Assembly: GCA_012270065.1 (NCBI GenBank)
Contig: JAAXJB010000078.1
Span: forward strand, 1 to 64,000
Reading direction: 5' to 3'
Origin: Rubripirellula sp.
GTDB taxonomy: Bacteria > Planctomycetota > Planctomycetia > Pirellulales > Pirellulaceae
DNA length: 64,000 nt
Shown here: positions 26,894 through 35,572 of the stretch, piece after piece
Layout of the letters: each line of letters begins with the position of its first letter
How positions within the stretch are numbered: position 1 is the first letter of the stretch
Notes under the pieces: generated by a model
The model's database searches: none
What the model was told of the DNA's origin: nothing
What the model saw: the letters and a program-made list of their open reading frames with translations, nothing else
Program-made: the position numbers and the translations under genes

Positions 26894-29122
26894 TTATTGA
26901 ACGAGGATGTTGTCATAGTAAATCGTTGTACCAGGCTTTGGCGGTTGAATACCGAGAGCCGAACCGTAAATACCGGGTGATCCCGAAGGATTCGGATTCT
27001 CATCAGTCAGGTCCAACATCCACTCGGATGGCTCTGCTTCACCTTTCTTCCAAGCCTTGCCCAAAACATGAGAGTGTTCATCCTCAGCTACAACTTTTAT
27101 CTTTAGCCTGTACCAGGTATCTGGCTCCCAAGCGAAATCGATTTCTTTTGCGACCCGCGGAATTGCATCCCAAGCGGATACGCGAAGCTTCTGCTCGTTA
27201 CCAACCATTTGCAAAATGTAACGATGCGCTGTCACTCCCATATTGGGCATATTGTCACGAACTTTCTCACCCATCACATCTGCAGAAACCGTGTAGCCTT
27301 TCATGTCTGGTGTACCAATGAACGCATACCACTGACGATAGAAAGGAACCGCAATCGTCGCGGTCTTCATCAGCACTGTGTTGCCGTCCTCGAGTTCCTT
27401 TGTGACATATCGCAACTGCGTGTTCGTCCACCCACCAGGAACCAAACCGGCTCCAGTGCTTTCAAAATCCTCTCGATACGGCAAGGTTGGAACCTGCCGA
27501 ACACGAACGCTTGCCTCCAAATCACCTGCAGTTGCAACGAGGCTACCACTTTGTCCGCCAGAGATCTTTGGTGCGGTGAAACTGCCACCATCAATTTCAC
27601 CCTTCAGGACTGGTCGTATGGCATCTTTGCCAAGACCGGGCCCAGGCTTCATTGCAGCCAGCTTCAATTCGATCGGTGTTGTCCTAATGAACTGTCCCTT
27701 CGCATCAAACAAATTTGCTTTAAAGTCAACTCGTTCACCTGCTACAACAGTTACTTCCGCTGGCACAACTTGCAATTGAGCAGGCTCGCCCGACGGATTG
27801 GCGAGAGGAACGCCAGGCTGCTCTGGAATTTCAGCCGGCGACTTTTTGTATTTTCCAAGACAGTAAAATTCTTCCGTCGTTCCAAAGTAAACGCAACCAT
27901 TTGCGATCGCGGCTGAACCCTGCACTTCCACGTCGAACTCCGGATCAGCAGGCTGGAAACGTTTTCGGGAGATTCTCTTACCATCGTTGTTCGCATCCAG
28001 AATATGAAAGTAGCCATGAACCGAACTAAGGTAGATTTTGCCATCCCCATAAGCAGGTGAACCGGTGCAGTTACGGCCAAACTTCGCACGCCACAAACGC
28101 TCGCCAGTCTTTGCATCGAAACAATACAAACGGCCTTGGCGGTCAGGCAGAAACAGCTTGCCCCCCTGCAACAACGGTGAAGGGTATTTGAATTCGATGC
28201 CGTCTTTCTCCCAAACAATCTCGGGCTCTGCACCACCAATGTCGAGACAGGCGACTCTACCAACGGTTGCACGCCCGGGAATCTCTTCGCCGTGTGCCGC
28301 GTAAAGCAAGTTGCCATCCACGACGGGAGCGGGATTCATGGCCCCGTTTCCAAACTCAAAGCTCCAGACTTTTTTGCCTGTGTTGACCTGAAATGCATGC
28401 AGATTTCCATCGCCACCACCGCTGATCAAAATTCGCTGTCCGTTGATCGTCGTAACCACGGGAATGCAACGATAGGTATTGGATGGACGGATGCCAGTGG
28501 TACTCCACCAAACCATCTCACCGGTGGTCTTATCGAACGCGACAAACCGGACACCTCCACCACCATGGGCACCCCAGTTGGAACTGATCATGCTGATGAT
28601 CACAAGGTTACCTTCGACGATCGGACTGGTAACGCGACCACCATAGCCAGTGATGCGCCCGAACTCTTCGGTCATCGACTTTTGCCATTTGACCTCGCCA
28701 GTTTCACCATCAAAACAAAACAACAATCCCTGCGTTCCATGGGCGTAGACATTTCCGGTCTCTGGGTCGCCAACCGGCACGGTCCAACCAAGCCGAATAC
28801 TCACAATCGGCGTAAAGAAGATGCCAAAGCGATGCTCCCAGATCACATCCCCAGTTCTTGCATCCATGCAAATGACGCGTTCCTGTTCGTCGGCGTCTTC
28901 GCCGATTCGGCTAACGGCATAAACCCTGTCGTTCATCACGATGGGAGTGGAACGGCAACTTACATCCTTTTTCATCCACAACACGTCGTCGATGTCTGAA
29001 GGCAACTCAGTCTCGCGCGAAACACCGTTCTTTTCAGGGCCACGCCAATTCGTCCAGTCGCCGGCGAAAACCGAACCAGCGCATAATACGAGAGTTGCGA
29101 ATAGTACGACACTAAGTTTCAT
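26894..29122 (-). CDS. secreted PQQ-type beta-propeller protein with C-terminal beta domains (second of three)
   Basis: This 742-residue protein has a signal peptide (residues 1-20). The N-terminal propeller (about 22-430) shows CMDARTGDVIWEHR, CFDGETGEVKWQ and FDAKTGERLWRAKFG blades. An Ig-like segment (LQVVPAEVTVVAGERVDFKA, about 450-540) follows, and then a roughly 185-residue concanavalin/laminin-G-like domain starting at LPYREDFESTGAG. The C-terminal domain may bind carbohydrate or cell wall. It is the largest of the three tandem propeller genes and probably co-transcribed with the others (spacings 79 and 58 bp). Confidence 0.82.
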   Translation of the reverse strand: MKLSVVLFATLVLCAGSVFAGDWTNWRGPEKNGVSRETELPSDIDDVLWMKKDVSCRSTPIVMNDRVYAVSRIGEDADEQERVICMDARTGDVIWEHRFGIFFTPIVSIRLGWTVPVGDPETGNVYAHGTQGLLFCFDGETGEVKWQKSMTEEFGRITGYGGRVTSPIVEGNLVIISMISSNWGAHGGGGVRFVAFDKTTGEMVWWSTTGIRPSNTYRCIPVVTTINGQRILISGGGDGNLHAFQVNTGKKVWSFEFGNGAMNPAPVVDGNLLYAAHGEEIPGRATVGRVACLDIGGAEPEIVWEKDGIEFKYPSPLLQGGKLFLPDRQGRLYCFDAKTGERLWRAKFGRNCTGSPAYGDGKIYLSSVHGYFHILDANNDGKRISRKRFQPADPEFDVEVQGSAAIANGCVYFGTTEEFYCLGKYKKSPAEIPEQPGVPLANPSGEPAQLQVVPAEVTVVAGERVDFKANLFDAKGQFIRTTPIELKLAAMKPGPGLGKDAIRPVLKGEIDGGSFTAPKISGGQSGSLVATAGDLEASVRVRQVPTLPYREDFESTGAGLVPGGWTNTQLRYVTKELEDGNTVLMKTATIAVPFYRQWYAFIGTPDMKGYTVSADVMGEKVRDNMPNMGVTAHRYILQMVGNEQKLRVSAWDAIPRVAKEIDFAWEPDTWYRLKIKVVAEDEHSHVLGKAWKKGEAEPSEWMLDLTDENPNPSGSPGIYGSALGIQPPKPGTTIYYDNILVQ

Positions 29123-29201
29123 TACGTGGTGCTCCGGGTTGGTCTGGTTCGTTGCTAGGGAAATTCACGGCAAATGAAAGGGGAAATTGAAATGGCTCGC
29201 T

Positions 29202-30566
29202 CTACTTGATGCGATAGCAGAAAAGCAGATCCTGGTCGCGAAGATACAGCATTCCGTTTGCAATCACGGGACGCGACCAACGCTTTGCGTTGGATGCGAT
29301 CAACTTCGAGGTATCGGGAAGCGCGAAGCGGCCTTTCTCGACCCACTCTTCGGCAGACGCCTCGATCAAACTGACCTCTCCTGTCTTTTCGCCGAAAAGA
29401 TACAGATGACCGTCCGCGAAAATCAATGAGCCATCGCCAACACTTTTGTTGGCGCGTTGGTACCAAGCGATGTCTCCCGTTGCAAACTCCTGGCAAACCC
29501 AGCCGCGACGAAAAGATGTCCCGAACACGTGGCCTCCATACAAAACGAATCCACCGATCGAGTTTTTCATGTTTCGACTGCTGTAAACCTTTTCTAAGTC
29601 AAAGTTTCCTGACCCGCTTTTTGACACACGAATCATTTCGCAGCCGTCACCCGTGCTTGCATAAACGTAATTCTCGAAGCAAACAGGAGTCGGGATGACG
29701 ACATCCGAGTACGGTCGATCCCGTTCGTAATACCAAAGCTTTTGGCCATCGATTGCGCTCACCGCCGCAACACCAAACTGAGTCATGACGATGTACTGCT
29801 TCACACCATCTATCGTGGCGACAATCGGCGATGCGTACGTTGACTCTTCATCCAGATCCTGGCTTCGCCACACAACTTTGCCGGTGGTTTTGTCAAGTGC
29901 GACGACGAGTCCCTCGCCACCCGTGCTGCCCGGCGTGCAGATCAGATGCTCGCCATCAACCAGTGGCCCCCAACAGAATCCCCAACCCACAGTTTCAGGC
30001 TCTCCCGCGCTCACGTTCTTGATCGAACCACCAAGATCACTGACCATGTTCAGTTGCCACTTCAGCGTGCCATCGGTCGAGGCGCACACGAGTTGCCCAT
30101 CGCCAGCCAATGCAAAAATCAAATCGCCGTCAACCGTGGGAGCAGCACGCGGCCCCGCACCCCACGAATTGCCTTCAAAATCAAAGCTCTTTTGATTGAT
30201 GGGCAACGACCAAATCTCTTTACCGCTCGCAGCATCAAGACAGAAAAGCTCAGCCTTTCCCTGTCGCCCGCCAGTCAGATAGACGCGCCCATCAACGACT
30301 GCAGGCGAAGAGTAGCCAACACCCGCGTTCCTGAAGGACCAGGCGAGAGTTGGACCTGCTTCTGGCCAAGAAGACAGCAGGCCAAGCTCAGGCGATTGGT
30401 TGTTCCGATCGGCACCTTGGATCTGTGGCCAGTCGTCGGCACAAACCCATGTGCCATTACATACCCCCAAAAAAAGGAGAGCAATCGCGAGGAATCCTTT
30501 GGACCGAAAATGGTTTACTCGATGCCAATGTGTAGAAGATTGGTGCAATAGTTGGCCCAAGATCAT
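29202..30566 (-). CDS. secreted PQQ-type beta-propeller protein (third of three, operon-proximal)
   Basis: The 454-residue protein has an N-terminal signal with a long n-region (hydrophobic core about residues 25-40, ending VCADDW). Blades follow with CLDAASGKEIWSL, ALDKTTGKVVWRSQ and SAIDGQKLWYYE patterns. It is the upstream gene of the minus-strand run. I chose the ATG at 30566; a TTG seven codons upstream is also possible. Function is unknown beyond the quinoprotein-like propeller fold. Confidence 0.8.
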   Translation of the reverse strand: MILGQLLHQSSTHWHRVNHFRSKGFLAIALLFLGVCNGTWVCADDWPQIQGADRNNQSPELGLLSSWPEAGPTLAWSFRNAGVGYSSPAVVDGRVYLTGGRQGKAELFCLDAASGKEIWSLPINQKSFDFEGNSWGAGPRAAPTVDGDLIFALAGDGQLVCASTDGTLKWQLNMVSDLGGSIKNVSAGEPETVGWGFCWGPLVDGEHLICTPGSTGGEGLVVALDKTTGKVVWRSQDLDEESTYASPIVATIDGVKQYIVMTQFGVAAVSAIDGQKLWYYERDRPYSDVVIPTPVCFENYVYASTGDGCEMIRVSKSGSGNFDLEKVYSSRNMKNSIGGFVLYGGHVFGTSFRRGWVCQEFATGDIAWYQRANKSVGDGSLIFADGHLYLFGEKTGEVSLIEASAEEWVEKGRFALPDTSKLIASNAKRWSRPVIANGMLYLRDQDLLFCYRIK

Positions 30567-31863
30567 GTTATCGTTCCGACAAATCAAAGAAGTTCTTGAA
30601 ACCAGCGTTCATGTCGGCTCGGGACATGCAATTTGCCTGAAGAATCTGAGCAACATTTAACATCTGGCAAGAGAGGTAAATTAGAGCAGAAGCACTAAAG
30701 GACAACAACTGCGTATTTAATATAACTGCACGCGAGTCAGTCGGCCAGCTTGTAATGGATCTCGACGATGACGATTCTGCGATCTTGCTGCCCGACCGCC
30801 AGCGGGCGCCCGCTTGATTAACGCAAGCAAGTTGGGGTGATGAAATGAAGACCCCACCAAGCACGTTGTCATGGTTGTTGGGATTCCGCAGAAAGATTAA
30901 TCCACGGACATCCGCAGAACGAGCAATCCACGGGGATCCGCAGAAGCCAGCGAATTTCCACCGGGCTGGTAACGCTGACTGAGTCAGTTTTTGCTGATAC
31001 GACTGGTACACAAACGGCTCACTGCTGACCCTTCTCTGCGGCAGTCCGCTATTGCGATTGATGCACTCCCAGCCACTGGCCGTTGGAATCCCAACTCAAC
31101 TCGAGAACCTTTGCATCAACCCTGGCATCTGCGCATGCCTTGCCGATTCCACCCGCAACATTCACATCCTTGTTTGCCGATTGCGACCTACCTCCCCAAG
31201 AGCTCCCACTCCAATCGAAAACTCGAACCTGTCCGATTCATTTACCGCGGCTGATTGATTGCACCAAACCGGTGGAATTCAACCCCGTGTTGTCAGCTAA
31301 AACAACACCAAGTCCTCGGGTATCTCATCCAACATCGGTGACAGTACTGAAATGACCTCAAGGCGTTTACAAACATTGTGTTGTTCACCTGATCATTTGA
31401 AACAGGTTCCTACGGCGGTGGACGCCATATCCTGCCAGGGATTATTCACTGTGTTGCACCAGTTGCTTCAGGCACGCAGCCCACATCGAAGTCAGCAATC
31501 GGTCGATTTTAATTCAACGCTTCCTCAAGTTGCTCGGAATGCAAATCAGATCTCCGGCTACGTTGCAATCGATGCAACCGTTGTCCGTCTCAAAGATTTC
31601 ACCCTGGTTTGCAATCGCACGGCCACTAGCAACCCCGATCTCACAGAATCCACTCTGAATCACAGCAACCCGTCGTCCACGAATTTTCGTACAAGTTCAG
31701 CTCTGCAAAGCTGTATTACGGTACCCAATTGAAACAGCAAGCTCGGGGCAGTGGCATTCGTAATCGTCAGCCCAAACCAAACCACAGACGGTAATTGCGA
31801 ATTGGTACGTCTGCTTCCAGCCGGTTGAATAATGCCGCTACTCAATCAACCACCACGCATAGT
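30567..31863. other. 1.3-kb gene-free region upstream of the putative zinc operon
   Basis: I see no coding sequence here despite several ORFs of 60-147 codons on both strands. At about 30900-30950 it contains a degenerate direct repeat (AATCCACGG followed by ATCCGCAGAA) present two to three times. The region separates the PQQ genes from the co-directional array that starts at 31963 and could contain a decayed gene or dispersed repeat sequence. Confidence 0.4.
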
Positions 31864-31895
31864 TGCAATTATAATGCAATTGCATATAATTTGCA
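31864..31895. promoter_or_regulatory. Fur/Zur-like palindromic operator
   Basis: A 32-bp inverted repeat has left arm TGCAATTATAATGCAA and right arm TTGCATATAATTTGCA. Twelve of 16 positions pair, and the central 12 bases (ATGCAATTGCAT) form a perfect palindrome. AT-rich palindromes with TGCAA/TTGCA arms are typical binding sites of Fur-superfamily repressors. It ends about 67 bases before the ATG of the COG0523 gene and overlaps the likely promoter. The zinc assignment rests on the genes downstream. Confidence 0.65.
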
Positions 31896-31962
31896 TCTGG
31901 TGCGAATCGCTTCGGCGCTCAAGTTTTCACATTGCTTCGCCCTACTTTCACCCTTTGCTCTT

Positions 31963-32688
31963 ATGGGTTCAACAAACCAGAACGGCCCGCTACCAGTCAC
32001 GATCCTGTCCGGGTTTCTTGGTGCCGGGAAGACCACTTTACTCAATCATGTTCTTGCGAATCGTCAAGGAATGCGAGTTGCCGTGATCGTCAACGACATG
32101 AGTGAGGTCAACATCGTCGCGGCTCTCGTTCGTGACGGAGGAGCAAATCTTTCGAGAACGGAGGAACAATTGGTGGAGATGAGTAACGGATGCATCTGCT
32201 GCACACTCCGCGAGGACTTGTTAATCGAAGTTGCGAAGTTAGCACGCGAAGGGAGATTCGATTATTTATTGATCGAGTCAACAGGCATTAGCGAGCCGAT
32301 GGACGGTGTTCTGCGAAGTAAAGGTCTGATGTGGATCGCATCGCGACATCATTGGGCCTATGACTGGTCCCAGGCTGACTGCTCGATACGCATGAATCCC
32401 GGTGGCTTATGGTGGGCGGCCGCCCCGAAGGACGAATGGCCTGACGACAAGAAGGCGATTGCAGCGATCAACGCAAAAATCACAGGAGCCTACGGTGACC
32501 GCCATCAGGAGTTGGTGTTCATGGGACATGGGATGAATGAGGCACGCATTAGCGAAAGCCTTGATCAGTGCCTGCTGACCGATTCCGAGTACGCTCAAGG
32601 CCCAAAAACATGGGTAGGCTTTGATGATCCGTTTCCGAAAGTCGAGCTCGATCTGGATGAAGATGAATCGTTGGAACTGTGGCAGTGA
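31963..32688 (+). CDS. COG0523 (CobW/ZigA-type) GTPase with internal in-frame deletion
   Basis: This 241-residue protein has the N-terminal half of a COG0523 metallochaperone: Walker [10 protein letters not shown] (17-25), the metal motif GCICC (76-80) and [10 protein letters not shown] (105-113). It then jumps directly to the family's C-terminal sequence [17 protein letters not shown]. Relatives are about 400 residues long, so roughly 150-170 residues are missing, including the stretch that should carry the guanine-specificity motif NKxD. The C-terminal CobW_C part is otherwise intact and in frame ([16 protein letters not shown]). Full-length members deliver zinc to client enzymes under zinc starvation. 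The ATG at 31963 is the first in-frame start after the palindrome. Confidence 0.85.
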   Translation: MGSTNQNGPLPVTILSGFLGAGKTTLLNHVLANRQGMRVAVIVNDMSEVNIVAALVRDGGANLSRTEEQLVEMSNGCICCTLREDLLIEVAKLAREGRFDYLLIESTGISEPMDGVLRSKGLMWIASRHHWAYDWSQADCSIRMNPGGLWWAAAPKDEWPDDKKAIAAINAKITGAYGDRHQELVFMGHGMNEARISESLDQCLLTDSEYAQGPKTWVGFDDPFPKVELDLDEDESLELWQ

Positions 32689-32839
32689 ATTCCAGATGAT
32701 AAGCGGTCAGTCCTTTTTTGTAATGCGTGGTCAATCAGTCGACGCCGACTAAGCGTCAGCGTTTAAGTTCTTGCCTGACAAGTGCGACCCGCCCAAGTCT
32801 CTGCCAATAGTCCCGAAACACACGACAAGGAACGAAACA

Positions 32840-33310
32840 ATGGGTGCATCATCCTTCTCGGAAAGAAAAACCATCGAACAGGTTGAGGAGGGAACCGAAT
32901 TAGCCCCCAAGTTTGATGAGCAGGGCCTGATTCCTGTCGTCACGACGGACTTCACCTCCGGTGAAGTACTCATGCATGGATACATGAACGCCGAGGCGTT
33001 GACGCAAACGATCAAATTGAGTGAAGCTGTCTACTGGAGCCGCAGTCGCAAGTGTCTTTGGCATAAGGGCGGTACAAGCGGGCTAGTGCAGCGGGTTCGC
33101 GAGATGCGAATTGACGACGATCAGGATTGCATCTGGTTACGTGTGGATGTCGAGGGTGGTGCCAGCTGCCATGTCGGATATCGATCTTGTTTCTACCGAT
33201 CCGTGCCTGTCGGCGACCACGCCAGCCAGACTTTGCAATTCACGGAGCGACAGAAAGTTTTTGATCCGAAAACCGTGTACGGCGATGCTCCTAATCCAAC
33301 TCAACTTTGA
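32840..33310 (+). CDS. hisI: phosphoribosyl-AMP cyclohydrolase-like protein (HisI paralogue)
   Basis: The 156-residue protein matches HisI over [37 protein letters not shown] and [11 protein letters not shown]. HisI hydrolyses phosphoribosyl-AMP in histidine synthesis and uses zinc plus magnesium. The usual DCDxD motif reads DDDQDC here: the Cys inside the motif is replaced by Asp and a Cys appears four residues later. The other two Cys (CHVGYRSC) are kept. The ATG at 32840 follows an AAGGA ribosome-binding site; an upstream TTG at 32771 is less likely. Its position behind a COG0523 gene suggests a zinc-starvation paralogue rather than the main histidine gene. Confidence 0.85.
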   Translation: MGASSFSERKTIEQVEEGTELAPKFDEQGLIPVVTTDFTSGEVLMHGYMNAEALTQTIKLSEAVYWSRSRKCLWHKGGTSGLVQRVREMRIDDDQDCIWLRVDVEGGASCHVGYRSCFYRSVPVGDHASQTLQFTERQKVFDPKTVYGDAPNPTQL

Positions 33311-33429
33311 ATCCCTCATCGGCAATGAACAACATCCTCGACTTCACGACTCAATAGCAGCATGGCGGGCTCGCATCTGTTAACCATCTTGTGTCAGCGA
33401 TGTGAATTCCACTGGACTGAAGAAAACAA

Positions 33430-34611
33430 ATGGAACACCTGTCGCTCTTTCTCAATTCCCTCATCATGGCGATGGCGATGTCGGCGCCGTACCTGATACT
33501 TGGGTACGTTGCGGCGGCGTTGATCAAAGAGTACATCTCGCGCGAATCACTGGCCAAGCATTTGGGTGACGCGGGCATTCGACCGATCATGAATGCGGTT
33601 GGCATTGGGGCGCTACTACCGATCTGCTCTTGCGGAGTCATCCCATTGGGAGTGGGAGTTCAGCGTGCAGGTGCCGCTCGCGGAACATCGCTTGCATTCA
33701 TGACCAGTTCACCGGCAATCTCGCCCGTCTCCATCATCATGGTGGGCATGATGCTTGGGCCAGTGTATCTGGGAACTTATGCCTGTGTCGCACTGCTCGG
33801 ATCGTTCTTGATTGGGCTGGTTGGGAACCGACTGTTACGCGACGAAACCCGACCAGTCACCGACTTTGATTCCATCGTCGATCGTGTCGAAGAAGGAGAC
33901 AGACACCCTGCTCCAGCGCCGGAAGCGGGCTCCCGATTCAAACGGGCGATGCGCTGGGCGTTCTGGGATCTTGGTCCCGAAATCAGCGTCGACCTGCTAA
34001 TCGGCTTATCCGTGGCCGCGTTGGTGCTTGCGTTTCTGCCGATTGAATTGACCGCAGCTTATCTGGGAACTCGCAGCATCTGGACGCTACTGCTCGTGAT
34101 TCTGATTGGTATCCCTGTATACACATGCTCGGTACCGACGATTCCGATCGTTTGGGCGATGTTCATGCGCGGCGCAATGCCTGGCGCGATGCTGGCCTAC
34201 ATGATCGCCGGGCCCGCAACGAACCTAGGGGAACTGAACGCGATCCGCCGAAACATGGGTCTCAGCACGGCAACGTTCTACGCTGGAAGTTTGCTGACGG
34301 TTGCACTGGCAGGGGGACTATTTGCAAACCATGTTGTCTATCGATCGTACGAGTTCAAGGCAAAAATGATCGGCGAAAACGAATTGCAAGTTCAGGATTG
34401 TTGCGTCCCGATGATCTTCGGAAACCGAGTCGATCAGAATAATCTGGGGCAGATCGCGGCCAGCGTACCGACATGGCACTACCCGTTCATTGCCATCCTG
34501 CTGCTGACAATCAGTGTGGGATTGTATCAGCGTTTCATGCAACGCAAACGAAGTGAGGACGACGGTAATGTTGTTGTCACAAACTCTGCACGCGGAGAGA
34601 CCCAAGAATGA
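33430..34611 (+). CDS. COG0701 (DUF318) permease, SO_0444-type metal transporter family
   Basis: The 393-residue membrane protein has about ten predicted TM segments in two blocks, linked by a charged cytoplasmic loop (about residues 140-175). The first block contains PICSCGVIPLGVGVQRAGAARGTSLAFMTSSPAISP, the family's hallmark CSCG motif in a membrane helix. The second block has the related YTCSVPTIPIVWAM. Members include ArsP-like organoarsenical exporters, YraQ/YcgR proteins and proteins annotated as Cu/Zn efflux transporters. In this context it probably moves zinc or a zinc complex, but the direction is unknown. Its stop overlaps the next gene's ATG by 4 bases (ATGA at 34608). Confidence 0.85.
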   Translation: MEHLSLFLNSLIMAMAMSAPYLILGYVAAALIKEYISRESLAKHLGDAGIRPIMNAVGIGALLPICSCGVIPLGVGVQRAGAARGTSLAFMTSSPAISPVSIIMVGMMLGPVYLGTYACVALLGSFLIGLVGNRLLRDETRPVTDFDSIVDRVEEGDRHPAPAPEAGSRFKRAMRWAFWDLGPEISVDLLIGLSVAALVLAFLPIELTAAYLGTRSIWTLLLVILIGIPVYTCSVPTIPIVWAMFMRGAMPGAMLAYMIAGPATNLGELNAIRRNMGLSTATFYAGSLLTVALAGGLFANHVVYRSYEFKAKMIGENELQVQDCCVPMIFGNRVDQNNLGQIAASVPTWHYPFIAILLLTISVGLYQRFMQRKRSEDDGNVVVTNSARGETQE

Positions 34612-35321
34612 AAAAAAGCCAGATAATTCTGACAGGATTTTTAGCGGTCACGATAAGCGTTATCTGGAATGGCGCATTGTTCGTTGATTGGCAGAAGACC
34701 ACCGCTCCATGGAACGTTGCCTGGCGGAGTAGTGCGAACAACAGGGTCAAAACGACTGACTCTCAAGAGCCGGTACTGTGGCAGGCCATCAAAAAAACCG
34801 TTGTGAACGAAAGTCCAGATAGCGGATTCGATCCCCAGTTCGATGATGCCGTCATCGCTCTCAACGGCAAAGTAGTGGAATTGCCAGGTGTAGGATTTCT
34901 GCTGTCGTCGGGACTAGGTGAGACCGAGAAAGGCGAGGAAGAAGTAACTGAGTTTCTGCTGCTGCCCAGTCATGGAGGCGTGGCTTGGTGCTGCGGACTT
35001 TCGCCTATCGCAAATCATGAGTTCAGCGTTCTGGTTGATTGCCACAATGCCCCATTCTCTCCTTCGAGAATCGACCCGAAAAATCCTGCCTTTTTCGTCA
35101 ATGTCAGGGGAACGCTTCGGCTTCAACAGAGTAATACCCTTAACGCGCTCTACACATTGGACGATGCCACGGTTGAGTTCATTGATGTCCAAGACATACT
35201 GCCCCCGAACGTCAAAAACCTTTGCCTCAATCAGCCCTTGAATTCGAACGCTTTTACACGACAAACCAATCCCAACCAACCTCAGCAACCAAATCAGACA
35301 GCACAGCAGGACTCCCCATGA
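34608..35321 (+). CDS. membrane-anchored or exported DUF3299-like protein
   Basis: The 237-residue protein has one N-terminal hydrophobic segment (residues 5-28). It then has an OB-like beta domain: ALNGKVVELPGVGFLL, VTEFLLLPSHGGVAWCC and VNVRGTLRL. This order resembles DUF3299 proteins (N/L-G-K/R-x-V-R-I-P-G-F plus EFLLVP), except that the usual His/Pro-rich stretch after EFLLVP is replaced by GGVAWCCG. A Cys pair at this point could bind metal. The C-terminus is Asn/Gln/Pro-rich. It is translationally coupled to the permease and is probably its periplasmic partner, like TIGR03943-type partners of YcgR permeases. The family assignment is tentative. Confidence 0.6.
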   Translation: MKKSQIILTGFLAVTISVIWNGALFVDWQKTTAPWNVAWRSSANNRVKTTDSQEPVLWQAIKKTVVNESPDSGFDPQFDDAVIALNGKVVELPGVGFLLSSGLGETEKGEEEVTEFLLLPSHGGVAWCCGLSPIANHEFSVLVDCHNAPFSPSRIDPKNPAFFVNVRGTLRLQQSNTLNALYTLDDATVEFIDVQDILPPNVKNLCLNQPLNSNAFTRQTNPNQPQQPNQTAQQDSP

Positions 35322-35563
35322 TCGCTCTTCCAAAACAGCTCATCGAATCAGACGACCAATCGCCGCACCAGACCCTGTTTTTCGGATCCCAAACGATATC
35401 GCACGATTCGCCTGGCAAGGCAGACACCATCCATGAGAACGCTTACATCTCCGAATGGGTTGCTGCGAAGACTGCGCAAGAGCAGCAGGAATTCGCCATG
35501 TTGCAGCGTGCCATGATTCACTGCGGCCTGATCGACAACAACCACAACGACAACCGGAAATAA
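35318..35563 (+). CDS. 81-residue protein of unknown function in zinc-type operon
   Basis: This small protein starts at an ATG that overlaps the previous stop (ATGA, 35318-35321) and ends 9 bp before cysS, so it looks like a genuine translationally coupled gene. It is hydrophilic, with no membrane segment. A C-terminal helix (about residues 47-72, NAYISEWVAAKTAQEQQEFA and on) precedes a His/Asn-rich tail (HNDN) that could bind metal. I do not recognise a family. Confidence 0.6.
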   Translation: MIALPKQLIESDDQSPHQTLFFGSQTISHDSPGKADTIHENAYISEWVAAKTAQEQQEFAMLQRAMIHCGLIDNNHNDNRK

Positions 35564-35572
35564 AGACCTGAA

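Noticed and set aside
27209-27916. 235-codon plus-strand ORF
   Set aside because: It lies antisense to the second PQQ-propeller gene and has the unnatural composition of a shadow frame.
28292-28999. 235-codon plus-strand ORF
   Set aside because: Also antisense to the PQQ-propeller gene; no ribosome-binding site or domain.
30568-31011. 147-codon minus-strand ORF in the gene-free region
   Set aside because: Low-quality composition, overlaps the repeated ATCCGCAGAA words, and no start signal.
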